Virus record (IMG/VR): IMGVR_UViG_3300031539_000044
Location: 1 to 52,569 of that record
Reading direction: 5' to 3' (one strand)
Origin: a virus
Length of the DNA: 52,569 nt
The translations under genes were made by a program, and so were the position numbers. Shown in pieces: positions 32,313 through 41,201 of this stretch; positions within the stretch are counted from its first letter, which is position 1; the number at the start of each line of letters is the position of its first letter. Under the pieces are notes generated by a model, which was not told the origin of the DNA, ran no database searches, and saw only the letters and a program-made list of their open reading frames with translations.

Positions 32313-32941
32313 TTTAATCTCTCTCCCATTTTTTTATAAATATAAAAATTAGAATTCGATTTATTAGGATATCTGTTTTTGATTTCTTTCATTAATTTCC
32401 ATTCCGGTAAATTTGTTTTTATCCATTCTGAAAATTGTCTACTCCTGCAATGAAGTGATGAAAATATTGAATTATTATTATCATCAGAAGAATAGATAAT
32501 GACAAATTTATTAGAAACCAGGAATAAATGTTTCATATAAAGTTTAAATATATCATCTTCAATAAGATGGTATATTACATCTAATGATAAACTAAGTTCG
32601 GTTTCAAAATTATTTTCAATCCCAAAAGAATAAGGATCATACAAAAAGAAACTTTTTGTTTTGTCTCCCTTAAATCGTTCTCTGCATATTCCTATCGCAG
32701 TTTTCGCGATATCTAGGCCTATATAATTATAAATTTTGAATAATGATAATTGATTTCCATCGCCACAACCAAATTCTATCATTTTAATAATTTCATTTTC
32801 TTTTATAAATTTATTTATAACTTCGGCTTTAAATTCCGCCAATTTCCCGTATGAACCTGAACCTGAATTCCCCCCGGTAATATATCTCTTTTCCCAATAT
32901 TTTTTGGAATCAACGAAATCTTTATAGTAATTACTGTTCAT
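32288..32941 (-). CDS. SAM-dependent methyltransferase
   Basis: 217 residues. The start 'DSKKYWEKRYITGGNSGSGSYG' and motif I 'MIEFGCGDGNQLSLF' (residues ~53-67) match the class-I family often seen next to glycosyltransferases in phages and in surface-glycan clusters. 'YIGLDIAKTAIGICRERF' and 'SLSLDVIYHLIEDD' provide the rest of the fold. It lies two bases after the glycosyltransferase gene. Confidence 0.8.
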   Translation of the reverse strand: MNSNYYKDFVDSKKYWEKRYITGGNSGSGSYGKLAEFKAEVINKFIKENEIIKMIEFGCGDGNQLSLFKIYNYIGLDIAKTAIGICRERFKGDKTKSFFLYDPYSFGIENNFETELSLSLDVIYHLIEDDIFKLYMKHLFLVSNKFVIIYSSDDNNNSIFSSLHCRSRQFSEWIKTNLPEWKLMKEIKNRYPNKSNSNFYIYKKMGERLKCHQVGPT

Positions 32942-32943
32942 GC

Positions 32944-33879
32944 TTATCTTAATATTTCCTTTATAATATCTTTAATTTGTTTTAACTGATTTTCCAAAGT
33001 CCACCCTTTTTCTATAATCCAATTTCTATAAGCATTCGAATAATAATTTTTATTAAGGATCAAGTCTATTGCCCCATCAATTGTATTAAATATATCATCC
33101 TTTCGGTATAAATCTTTAACTCCCCTAAAGTTATGGATTACCGGTTTAATTCCCCTGGCCATGGCCTCAAAAATACCATATCCAAAACTTTCATGTATCG
33201 ATGTATGAAGCAGGTAATTTTTATCTTCCCAAAATTTCTCCATATCATCGATCCAGCCGTAGAATTTTACATTGTCCTGCAACCCCATTTCGTTGATCAT
33301 ATATTCCAGGTATATTTTATATCTTAGATCCTGGAATGAGCCTGCCACGTGCAATTTATATCTTTTATCAATATCAGTTAATTTCTTCAATATTTGTAAG
33401 GCCATTTGAGGATTCTTCTTGTGATTAATGAACCCAACCCAGGCTATGTTATATCCGGGCTGCCGCTCTCTCCATGGAGTAGAATCTAGATCAATCCCAT
33501 TATAAACGATTTCTATTTTAGCTTTCTTCTCGATATCCGGGACAGTTATTTTTAGAATTTCCCTGATATGAGGGCCCACTAGAATTAATCTATTTACGTT
33601 TTCCCAGATAATCTTATTGGGAAGTTGAGAAAAGGCCTCGTAAGAATGTAATCTTACAATTATTTTCTTGCCTTTTATCCCTTCATATCGAGTGCCGATA
33701 ATTGCCACCTCGTTGGCCCACTCTAACCAAACAATATCCCCATAATCAATTGCATTATATATATCTTGTTTATTTCTAATTATAAATTTTCTGGCAATAT
33801 AACTATTCGACAGCCCTTCAATTATCGGATCTATAAATTGGTCAAGTCCTGCTGCACATAAAAAACCTATCTTTTTCAC
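32944..33879 (-). CDS. GT-B glycosyltransferase (family 4-like)
   Basis: 311 residues from a GTG at 33879 (AAAAAGGCGAAATAA upstream). C-terminal GT4 signature: 'IAWVGFINHKKNPQMALQILK' (~158-178), 'DNVKFYGWIDDME', and 'SIHESFGYGIFEAMARG' with the E-x7-E active site. It transfers sugar from a nucleotide donor. It opens the glycosyltransferase-methyltransferase run inserted in the head module. Confidence 0.85.
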   Translation of the reverse strand: MKKIGFLCAAGLDQFIDPIIEGLSNSYIARKFIIRNKQDIYNAIDYGDIVWLEWANEVAIIGTRYEGIKGKKIIVRLHSYEAFSQLPNKIIWENVNRLILVGPHIREILKITVPDIEKKAKIEIVYNGIDLDSTPWRERQPGYNIAWVGFINHKKNPQMALQILKKLTDIDKRYKLHVAGSFQDLRYKIYLEYMINEMGLQDNVKFYGWIDDMEKFWEDKNYLLHTSIHESFGYGIFEAMARGIKPVIHNFRGVKDLYRKDDIFNTIDGAIDLILNKNYYSNAYRNWIIEKGWTLENQLKQIKDIIKEILR

Positions 33880-34080
33880 TTATTTCGCCTTTTTACGTTC
33901 AAAGTATTCTTTGTTTTCGCTACTTACGATTACCCTCGCGCAAGTATCTTTATCTAGCTCAATTTCGGTAACATAATTGTCAAACATATATCTACTTGTT
34001 GAATTATCTATGTTTATAAATATAGTTCCTTTGGATACGATAATGTCTTTTTTAGAAATGATTTTATCAACTTTTCCCAT
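33880..34080 (-). CDS. Small hypothetical protein
   Basis: 66 residues from the ATG at 34080 (AAAGGAGAAACA upstream); the 15-base-longer start has no site. It is a beta-rich little protein ('TIFINIDNSTSRYMFDN'). It abuts the glycosyltransferase start and may be part of the same cassette; function unknown. Confidence 0.55.
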   Translation of the reverse strand: MGKVDKIISKKDIIVSKGTIFINIDNSTSRYMFDNYVTEIELDKDTCARVIVSSENKEYFERKKAK

Positions 34081-34094
34081 TGTTTCTCCTTTCA

Positions 34095-34271
34095 TTATGG
34101 TTCGAATTTTTCGCTTGAGCTTTTGGCAATTATAAATCCCTGCTTAATTGCTTTTAATTTTGCTGCTGCTTCGGATTTTTCGTTGCCAGCAGTATAAGTA
34201 AAACAAGATTTATTATTTTCTCCATATTTCCAGCCCGGTTTATTATTTGATTGACATCTCACTAATGGCAT
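34095..34271 (-). CDS. Small conserved phage protein
   Basis: 58 residues from the ATG at 34271 (AAAGGAGAAATAAA upstream). 'PLVRCQSNNKPGWKYG' ... 'CFTYTAGNEKSEAAAKLKA' is a pattern I recall as a common small protein beside MuF/portal genes. Its role is unknown; probably structural or virion-associated. Confidence 0.65.
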   Translation of the reverse strand: MPLVRCQSNNKPGWKYGENNKSCFTYTAGNEKSEAAAKLKAIKQGFIIAKSSSEKFEP

Positions 34272-34272
34272 T

Positions 34273-34425
34273 TTATTTCTCCTTTTCAGGTAATTTTTTT
34301 TGTTTCTTAATCTTTTTCGGTTCATAAGGCATAAAATCAATACCTACAAATTTTTCATCAAGATCAAAACCGCCATCAGGTTTCAAAAAAGGATTTTTAT
34401 TTTTATCTTTTTTTATTTTGGCCAT
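34273..34425 (-). CDS. Small lysine-rich protein (50 aa)
   Basis: Starts MAKIKKDKNKNPF; its ATG overlaps the MuF stop by one base (TAATG). No strong ribosome site (GGGTGAATAAATA), so translation may be coupled. If the MuF fusion were a toxin this would be the natural place for an antitoxin, but the sequence gives no such sign. Confidence 0.5.
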   Translation of the reverse strand: MAKIKKDKNKNPFLKPDGGFDLDEKFVGIDFMPYEPKKIKKQKKLPEKEK

Positions 34426-36092
34426 TATTTATTCACCCACCTTTTATATTCTATTCCATACTTCTTGGCAAATATTTCCATTGCTTCATGAGTATGTCTT
34501 TGACTTATTACCCTTGCTGCAGATTTCGCTGCTTCATCATAATCAATCCCGGTTTTTATCAAACTCTGGCGCCTTAGTTCATAAATCATTTGATATTTAT
34601 CTTGTAATCTACCATTTTCCAATTCAAAAAGATTTTTTACTTCGGCCCCGGAATGTGGAAACTTCGTGCTATCTGTTATTTTCGCACTATATTCGTATTG
34701 AGTTCCTATTGCCCTTACTTCAGTTCCCCTCTCATAAGCTCCCAGCATATTGAGATCAGGACCGGAAAAACTGCTCCCGGAAGGGTGATTATGTGTAAAT
34801 AGCATATTCTTGACATTCATTTTATCAAAATCTGCTTGCGTGAAATTTACATAATTTTTGGTCCCGGATTTTTCAAGCAAGATATTTCCTTCTTTATCGA
34901 CCGCAATACAGTGTTCTATTTTTGCATCGGCATACCTTTCGTTGAATTCTTCTATTCTCCTTAATTGCATATCCGCCTTTGCGGGCATAAATCCAGGTCC
35001 AATTGGTTTAGTGACCCCAAATTCAGGCATGCTTATTCGTGTTATCTCTTCTTTAAGTATAAAGTCCTTTGTAAAATTGTCTTTAATGAAATATGGTATA
35101 TTCTTATATCCTGCAATTTTAGAAGCATTTTCTTTTATCCAATTCTCTGCTCTTTCAGGAATTTTTGAAATATAATTTGATTCAGCGATCTTTCCGGTTT
35201 TCATGAATTTAAGAGAATCTTTCTCGTTGAGCATGATCGAAGTTGTATAGCAAAAGCAAATAGGATGCCACCCTTCAAAGATAAATCCTTTCGGATATTC
35301 TCCCACTAGATCATCGCACATATCAATTTGAGGATGATCCCCTGATAAATGAACCTCTATTCCTGTCACAAATGGCAATTCTTGCCTTCTCGTGTAATCG
35401 CTCATTCTATAAGCCATGTTTACTTCGGTTCTGGCAAGTCTCAACGCATTTTTATAAGAACTCCTGTAGATCCCTGCTCCCGGATGATAACCTCTGGCCG
35501 CCTTACTTAAAACAAGTTTCCCTTCCTGTCTAACTTTTCTAAATAATCTATTCGGTTCATTCAAATATTGCTTAATATCCCCTGCAATTCCTGCCGCGCT
35601 TCTTCCGGTAGATATCCCCGAAGCGAGATAAAGTTCTAATTGGTCTTTTGCTCCATTCGTTAGATTCCAGACTCTTTCGCTTAGGTTCATTCCCGCTTCG
35701 GTCCGGTTAATGAAAGAATCCAGCGCTGTCAAGTTTAATTGATTAAATGAGACTGGGATACCATCTTTGCTTAACTTTATCCCTTCGGCCCAGGTCCCCA
35801 CTAGTTTATTATTCTTTAAATTGGCCATATCCCAATGGCTAACAATCCCGTTTTGTATGTTGGTCTGGATATCTTTATTGAGATTATCCAAGATTGCATC
35901 TACCTGTTTTTCCAGTCCTTTGTTCATTTTATAGAAAGAGCCCTGGGATATTCTAGTTGGATTTTTCAATTCAAAAATGGCAGTTTTCATTGCTAAATCC
36001 CTAGACGCCTGGTTCAACACTGCTTCGATTTTTCTGTTGCGTATGATCATGTCCAGCATATTCCTGTTTTCAAATTGCTCTTCAATCCCCAC
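34425..36092 (-). CDS. MuF-type minor head protein fused to JAB/MPN metalloprotease-like domain
   Basis: 555 residues from a GTG at 36092 (GAGGATAATTGAA upstream). The middle (~200-290) has MuF features: 'ARTEVNMAYRMSDYTRRQE', 'HLSGDHPQIDMCDDLVGEYP', 'GWHPICFCYTTSI'. The C-terminal ~390-480 shows a JAB/RadC-like zinc site: 'LFTHNHPSGSSFSGPDL' (H-x-H ... D) near residues 434-450. In RadC and JAMM enzymes this binds zinc for hydrolysis. MuF proteins of temperate phages often carry C-terminal effectors; here the JAB domain may process proteins delivered with DNA. Confidence 0.8.
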   Translation of the reverse strand: MGIEEQFENRNMLDMIIRNRKIEAVLNQASRDLAMKTAIFELKNPTRISQGSFYKMNKGLEKQVDAILDNLNKDIQTNIQNGIVSHWDMANLKNNKLVGTWAEGIKLSKDGIPVSFNQLNLTALDSFINRTEAGMNLSERVWNLTNGAKDQLELYLASGISTGRSAAGIAGDIKQYLNEPNRLFRKVRQEGKLVLSKAARGYHPGAGIYRSSYKNALRLARTEVNMAYRMSDYTRRQELPFVTGIEVHLSGDHPQIDMCDDLVGEYPKGFIFEGWHPICFCYTTSIMLNEKDSLKFMKTGKIAESNYISKIPERAENWIKENASKIAGYKNIPYFIKDNFTKDFILKEEITRISMPEFGVTKPIGPGFMPAKADMQLRRIEEFNERYADAKIEHCIAVDKEGNILLEKSGTKNYVNFTQADFDKMNVKNMLFTHNHPSGSSFSGPDLNMLGAYERGTEVRAIGTQYEYSAKITDSTKFPHSGAEVKNLFELENGRLQDKYQMIYELRRQSLIKTGIDYDEAAKSAARVISQRHTHEAMEIFAKKYGIEYKRWVNK

Positions 36093-36093
36093 T

Positions 36094-36615
36094 TCAATTA
36101 TCCTCTGGCTTTAATTCTTGTTTCATTCTAAATTGTTTATCAAGAAATCTTTTTAATCTAATATATCTTTGTAGATATGCAAACCTTCCATGTTCATATG
36201 CTGTGACCATAAAATGACAAGTTCCACATATCCATATCCCTTTAGAAGGATTTTTATCATCCCAATGATGATAATTAATTTTTATATTATTCCTCCCACA
36301 AAGTTCGCAATAACCAGTCCAATCCCGTTTATTTAATCCATTAATTTTTTTACCATCAATTATTAATGTAGTTTTTCTATTATAAATTAAAACTTTTTTT
36401 AAAATCTCTTCTTTATTTTCCTTATAATATAATTGACATTGGGTTATCATTTTTTCTTTATTCAATTTTCGATAATCTTTAAAATATTTAGAACTACATT
36501 CTTTACATATACTACTTATTCCATATTTCCCCATTTTCTTTTTATGAAATTCTGACATAGGTTTTGTTTTCTCACATTTAGAACATTTTTTTGTTATTAT
36601 AGTAATATCAGACAT
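36094..36615 (-). CDS. HNH-like zinc endonuclease, inserted
   Basis: 173 residues after GGAGAAAGATTATA. N-terminal zinc ribbon 'KKCSKCEKTKPMSEFHKKK' with 'CKEC', then 'GYCELCGRNNIKINYHHWDDKNP' and 'WICGTCHFMV', the layout of small HNH enzymes with a paired-Cys zinc and His-His core. It lies between the sugar dehydrogenase and MuF genes, overlapping the former by 8 bases; this suggests mobile insertion. Confidence 0.65.
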   Translation of the reverse strand: MSDITIITKKCSKCEKTKPMSEFHKKKMGKYGISSICKECSSKYFKDYRKLNKEKMITQCQLYYKENKEEILKKVLIYNRKTTLIIDGKKINGLNKRDWTGYCELCGRNNIKINYHHWDDKNPSKGIWICGTCHFMVTAYEHGRFAYLQRYIRLKRFLDKQFRMKQELKPEDN

Positions 36616-37414
36616 TATAATCTTTCTCCAGTTTTAATAAGTTTTCGTTTTCTCTATCAGTTTCTATCATTACTCCAGGTAATATTCCTTTTTGCTTTGC
36701 CGCTCTGATCAAGAATTTGAGGTCTTTGGGTAAACATTTACCCCCTGCTCCCCTGTAACCATCGAATAATGGATCAAGATGCATTACATTAATATATTTA
36801 TCTAGTTTAAAAGCCTCGAATAATTTGTAATAATCTGCCTCGTATTTTTGACAGATATCATATAGTTCATTCCCGAATACTACTTTTACCGTATATAGAC
36901 TATTCAAGGCTAACTTTAATAATTCTGCTTCGATTGGTTTCATCATTAATATTTTATTTTTATTATCTACCACACGCTTGAATAGTCTTTCAAATATCTC
37001 GAATACTTCTCTTTTCCTGGTCCCCACGATTATTTTGTCAGGGCAAATTTCATTCAAAAATGCTGTTCGCTCCCGTAAAAATTCAGGCAGATAGACAAAT
37101 TCCCTTTTATATCTTTTTGTAAATTCATCAGTCATCCCCGGCATGATAGTAGATCTTATAGCGATTATTCCTTTTTTGTTTTTAAGGTTTATATAGCCTA
37201 CGGCCATTTTGACATCTTTAAATTTCATATCTTTTTTTGTGGGCACGCATACGAATATAATTTTGCATTCGGAGATATCATCAATCAGGCCTTTAACCGG
37301 ATCATATTGTTTAACCGGATAATCCATATCTTTTAATAATCCAGCAAGGCTGTTTCCGATAACTCCGCAACCCACTATTCCAAGTTCCATTTTTTTATAT
37401 ATTTTATGGTTCAT
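36608..37414 (-). CDS. Nucleotide-sugar (UDP-glucose-type) dehydrogenase, short form
   Basis: 268 residues; start at 37414 overlaps the portal stop. Rossmann motif 'LGIVGCGVIGNSLAGLL' (N-terminus), NAD-binding acidic strand 'KQYDPVKGL', 'FVCVPTKKDMKF', 'IIAIRSTIMPGMTDEF', 'VYLPEFLRERTAF', and the catalytic Cys in 'GGKCLPKDLKF'. The family normally also has a C-terminal UDP-binding domain; this one ends soon after the central helix. It could make UDP-glucuronate-type donors for the phage glycosyltransferases, or work on a related sugar. It sits inside the portal-MuF gap. Confidence 0.8.
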   Translation of the reverse strand: MNHKIYKKMELGIVGCGVIGNSLAGLLKDMDYPVKQYDPVKGLIDDISECKIIFVCVPTKKDMKFKDVKMAVGYINLKNKKGIIAIRSTIMPGMTDEFTKRYKREFVYLPEFLRERTAFLNEICPDKIIVGTRKREVFEIFERLFKRVVDNKNKILMMKPIEAELLKLALNSLYTVKVVFGNELYDICQKYEADYYKLFEAFKLDKYINVMHLDPLFDGYRGAGGKCLPKDLKFLIRAAKQKGILPGVMIETDRENENLLKLEKDYNV

Positions 37415-38786
37415 ATGATTCGCCTAATTTTGATAATTTTCCCCGCTCTTCTTCCATTCTTTTAATTTCTTCCTCTGGATCTTCTACTAGTGGATTCTGT
37501 CTTACTGCTCCCTTCTCGCTCATAATAACGTCACCCGCTCTTGCTGTTGAAAGTGCCTTTATGGTTTCCGACATATCCTGCGGTAAGATACTCCCGAATT
37601 TAATTGATATATCTAATTCTTGTATATTGCTTGTTTCTTTCATATTAGTTACAGATAATATTGCCTTTAATAAATTAATTCTTCTGGTCAATGCTTCTCC
37701 GAATAGCTCTTCTTTGTCCTTGCTTTTCAAGATAGAATCCATAAAAAGAAATTTGAGGGCTTCTCCTGAGGTTTTCTCTAATCCCTTAACATTGCTAAAA
37801 GATAGATCGGGGGTTGAAGTGATAGAATAAATGATATCCTTCAATATATCATATTCTATTTTTATGGCTTCCGGCGCTTGTTCCCAGGTCAAATATTTGG
37901 CATCTCCATAATTGATTTTACCTGTAGCGTTATCTGTTTCCCCTTCAAATTGTAAGGTTTTTCCTATTTCCCCTTTTTCTGGAGGATTGGATATTTTACC
38001 AAAAATTTTTATAATAGGTGCTCCAAAATAATCGTTTGTATCGGCAAATTTAGAAATTAACATCTCACTTCTATCAATCTCACTTTCGACACTTGTCCAT
38101 TCTGGCTCGTCCTGATCATAATAGATTACTGGGATTTTTCCATATAAATTTTCTTTTTCTTTAACTAACCAGGCAGTTTTTTTAATTCCAAAAATAAATT
38201 TTTCAGCAGTATAAATATCAATATGTTCATAAGAGTTACCGTCAAGTTCTTCAAGTTTATATCGGCGGGCAAAGGCATCCATGTCTCCATTTTCGTTAAA
38301 ATGAGCATATATATCATCGCCGTTTTTCTTACAAAGTAGGGCCACCTTGATATGTTTTTTATTTTCATTATCGATGATTGCATACCAAAGCTCGGCCACT
38401 TTCGTCTCAACGAATAGTCTGCGCGCCAGCTTTTTATTAAAATAATCTAATTTGCTCTTTCTCCAAATATCCTCTATGAAAGAAAAAGTTTTCTGGTATT
38501 TATCATCTTTATTTCCCAATATTAATTTCACAGGATCGCCGAATAAAAACGATACGGCCATATTGACGATCTTCCTCTGATACCGGATGATTAACTTCGC
38601 CTGGGGAATCCTCTTTAGTGTTTTGCCTTTGCCGGCAATTTTATCGGGCCGGTCTTTAATTTCATGTTCGCCAGTATATTGTTTTTCGAATAATTCGATG
38701 TCTCTTTCCTTTGGATCTACACATAAAACTCCCATTAATTTATTAAAATCATCTTTATATTTTTCTAAGATATCTTTTATGTCCAT
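37404..38786 (-). CDS. Portal protein (SPP1 gp6-like)
   Basis: 460 residues after GAAAGGAGTTCATT. 'QYTGEHEIKDRP', 'KTLKRIPQAKLIIRYQRKIVNM' (in parts), 'AVSFLFGDPVKLILG', 'IPVIYYDQDEPEWTSVESEIDRSEML', 'SNVKGLEKTSGEALKFLFMD' are characteristic of phage_prot_Gp6 portals. It forms the 12-fold ring for DNA packaging. Adjacent to terminase. Confidence 0.9.
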   Translation of the reverse strand: MDIKDILEKYKDDFNKLMGVLCVDPKERDIELFEKQYTGEHEIKDRPDKIAGKGKTLKRIPQAKLIIRYQRKIVNMAVSFLFGDPVKLILGNKDDKYQKTFSFIEDIWRKSKLDYFNKKLARRLFVETKVAELWYAIIDNENKKHIKVALLCKKNGDDIYAHFNENGDMDAFARRYKLEELDGNSYEHIDIYTAEKFIFGIKKTAWLVKEKENLYGKIPVIYYDQDEPEWTSVESEIDRSEMLISKFADTNDYFGAPIIKIFGKISNPPEKGEIGKTLQFEGETDNATGKINYGDAKYLTWEQAPEAIKIEYDILKDIIYSITSTPDLSFSNVKGLEKTSGEALKFLFMDSILKSKDKEELFGEALTRRINLLKAILSVTNMKETSNIQELDISIKFGSILPQDMSETIKALSTARAGDVIMSEKGAVRQNPLVEDPEEEIKRMEEERGKLSKLGESYEP

Positions 38787-38808
38787 AATGAACTCCTTTC
38801 ATTTATTT

Positions 38809-40068
38809 TTAAAATATTCCCAGCTCTTCGGCGTTATAGGCCTTTTCTCCTTCCTTTTCAAAAATCCTGTCGTTGAGGGCATAACGGACCTGATCCATAA
38901 AGTGATTATTTTTATCTATCGGCACATTAATGACATTCCCATCTTTATCCTTTTTCCATTGATACAGTTGAATTTCGTTGATTGCATTCTGGCATTTCCG
39001 ATCAATTATGATTTCAAATTGTTTCATATATTGAATACCAAAGTTGACACTTCCCGGCCCCTTCTTGGCCGCCAAGGCATTTATTCCATAACCCCTCAAT
39101 TCTGCTATTGATTTAGGTTCAGAAGAATCGCACCTTATATATTCCTTACCGATATCCGGTTTTAGCCTTGATGCTATAACATCATTGGTTAATCCTAGCT
39201 CATATAATAATTCCTGCAGTATATATAATTTCTTCCCCTTTATTGCCTGCCTTCCTGCTGCAGTAGGATCATTCGCAAATCCAAAATCAAGCCCGTTATA
39301 ATAGGTCCCGAAGGTATTTTTAATTCCGGTAAGATCTTCAATCTTCCAATTGGTAAAAATCAAATCTCCTAAGATTCCCCAGTTCCCTAAAGTATAAACT
39401 TCTCTATAATAAGGGTCCTGTTCGTTTTCTAATTCATCAATATCGTCCTGTTCTAAGAATCTTAGGTTATCTTTGTAGGTTGTTTTTAAAATCGATAATT
39501 TATCGTCGTGATATTCGGTTTCGCCTTCTACCCAGTTTTTGAAATATTCTTTGAATATCCAGTGGGTCCGGAAAATGGGATTGAAAACCATAGTCAGACG
39601 TTTTAATACTTTAGCCCTGCCCCTCAATCTCTTGTATAATTGTTTGACATCATCCCTTTTTGTTTCGGTTGCTTCTTCTATCAGGATATCGGTAATGACT
39701 CCTTTCTCCGGGATGATTGATTTGAGTTTTTCCGCATCGTCTAGCCCTCTGAAAAGGATCTGATATCCGGTAATACAGGTTATGGTCATTTCTGTTTTGT
39801 GAATCTTGAATAATCTTTCCAGATTAAATGATAAAATAATCTTCCTGATTTCATTGAATACCGATGTTCGCAAGGTATTGGCCGTATTCCTGATTACAAG
39901 ATAATTTCTATTATTTTCTAAAAGATCAATTACGCACCTTTGAGAAATAAATACCGATTTCCCGGCAGAACTGCCTCCGAAAAATATTTGCGTTCTAATG
40001 GTACATCCCAGATAAGGGATATAAGCTTCATTAAAAATTTTTTTAGAGATTTGTATATTAACATTCAT
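38809..40068 (-). CDS. terL: Terminase large subunit
   Basis: 419 residues. ATPase: Walker A 'FFGGSSAGKS' (~29-38), Walker B 'DILIEEATE' (~127-135), motif 'LTMVFNPIFRTHW'. Nuclease: 'NGLDFGFANDP', 'YIRCDSSEPKSIAEL', 'NHFMDQVRYAL' supply the acidic triad. PBSX/SPP1-type. It overlaps terS by 4 bases. Confidence 0.93.
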   Translation of the reverse strand: MNVNIQISKKIFNEAYIPYLGCTIRTQIFFGGSSAGKSVFISQRCVIDLLENNRNYLVIRNTANTLRTSVFNEIRKIILSFNLERLFKIHKTEMTITCITGYQILFRGLDDAEKLKSIIPEKGVITDILIEEATETKRDDVKQLYKRLRGRAKVLKRLTMVFNPIFRTHWIFKEYFKNWVEGETEYHDDKLSILKTTYKDNLRFLEQDDIDELENEQDPYYREVYTLGNWGILGDLIFTNWKIEDLTGIKNTFGTYYNGLDFGFANDPTAAGRQAIKGKKLYILQELLYELGLTNDVIASRLKPDIGKEYIRCDSSEPKSIAELRGYGINALAAKKGPGSVNFGIQYMKQFEIIIDRKCQNAINEIQLYQWKKDKDGNVINVPIDKNNHFMDQVRYALNDRIFEKEGEKAYNAEELGIF

Positions 40069-40514
40069 TCAGTTAAATCTACTTTAACTTTTATAAATTC
40101 GGGTATATCAAGTCTATGTCTTTCTGCCGGATATATTCCCATTAATTTAGCTTCTTCTTTGGTTATTTCCAGGATCAGGCCCAGGTCCTCTACTTGCTTT
40201 ATTTGCTTATTGTCTACCGTACCGATTACAACTTTTTTAGAAAAGGCCATATCTTTTAGATCCCTTATTTGTGCTATGTGGTAAGCGATTCCATCACCCT
40301 CTAATTTTTCGAAATATTTTCTCCATTCTTTTCGTGCTTTCTTAATGTATATATTAGCTTGGGCTCTTTCAATACCCCAATTTTGTCTACAATAATCTAC
40401 AATAAAGCTAGTCGGTTTTCGCCTTAACATTAGGCCTACCTGGTAGACCCTTTTTTCAACCTCTACCATGTCAGATTTTTTCTTTTTTTCTTCTATGCTT
40501 TCTTCTTCTGCCAT
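40065..40514 (-). CDS. terS: Terminase small subunit (probable)
   Basis: 149 residues with AGGTGTTAGATT upstream. Helical; an N-terminal HTH-like region 'RRKPTSFIVDYCRQNWGIERAQANIYIKKARKEWR' (in parts) fits DNA-binding small terminases, then a charged oligomerisation tail. Immediately upstream of terL. Confidence 0.75.
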   Translation of the reverse strand: MAEEESIEEKKKKSDMVEVEKRVYQVGLMLRRKPTSFIVDYCRQNWGIERAQANIYIKKARKEWRKYFEKLEGDGIAYHIAQIRDLKDMAFSKKVVIGTVDNKQIKQVEDLGLILEITKEEAKLMGIYPAERHRLDIPEFIKVKVDLTE

Positions 40515-40517
40515 AAT

Positions 40518-41201
40518 CTAACACCTTTCATCTTTTTCAAAACTTATGATCCCGTCAAAATATTCTTTATAAAAATCATATATTCCTTTGGCTATAGTCA
40601 GGCAGGAGTTTTCTGTCCTGGGATTAGTATTAATATTTGCGCTGCTTTCTACTGCAAAGGCAAATTTCTTTCCATACCCGGCTATGATCTTCGCATGGTT
40701 TCTAAATATCACAAACCGGCCTTTATATTTCTTGATTATCGGTTTTAATAAATCGTATTCCGCGCTATAAGATCCTTTAAATATTTCTCCCACATAAGCA
40801 TCCATTGTTTTTATTTTCCCGGCCTTTAGCCATTCCTCTATCTGTAAGATGTCATCTTGGGCCATGCACCAGGTAGAAAATAAACAATGCTCCAAATCCT
40901 GCTGCCTCAAAACACATTTTAAAAATGATAAAATATCTACATCCCCAGTGCTAATCGTATGGTAGCTTTCGCCTTCTTTAAAATTAAAACCTAATACATC
41001 TAAAAGCTGGGTTTCGCTAAAGGCCTTTCGATATATATTTTTATCTCTTCTGACCGTACAAATAACGTTCCTTCGGATCTGTTTTTCTATCGGCTTTTCT
41101 TCTTTTTCGGCTTCGCTACCAAACTCTAACGAATCAATATTAATCTCGTTGTGCATTATGGCTTCTTGAAATTTTATTTCTTCCAGATCTTCTTCTTTCA
41201 T
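40518..41201 (-). CDS. PLD-like nuclease-superfamily protein
   Basis: 227 residues after AAGAGGGGAAAAAATAAT. 'KGRFVIFRNHAKIIAGYG' gives one H-x-K motif, followed by 'FAVESSANINTNPRTENSC', the S/N-rich half of a phospholipase-D-type site. Single HKD domains usually dimerise as nucleases. It sits just upstream of terS, so a role near packaging or DNA end processing is likely but not shown. Confidence 0.75.
   Translation of the reverse strand: MKEEDLEEIKFQEAIMHNEINIDSLEFGSEAEKEEKPIEKQIRRNVICTVRRDKNIYRKAFSETQLLDVLGFNFKEGESYHTISTGDVDILSFLKCVLRQQDLEHCLFSTWCMAQDDILQIEEWLKAGKIKTMDAYVGEIFKGSYSAEYDLLKPIIKKYKGRFVIFRNHAKIIAGYGKKFAFAVESSANINTNPRTENSCLTIAKGIYDFYKEYFDGIISFEKDERC

Noticed and set aside
34273-34425. 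50-residue gene as an antitoxin for the MuF-JAB protein
   Set aside because: Only its position suggests this; the protein is a plain lysine-rich peptide with no toxin in evidence.
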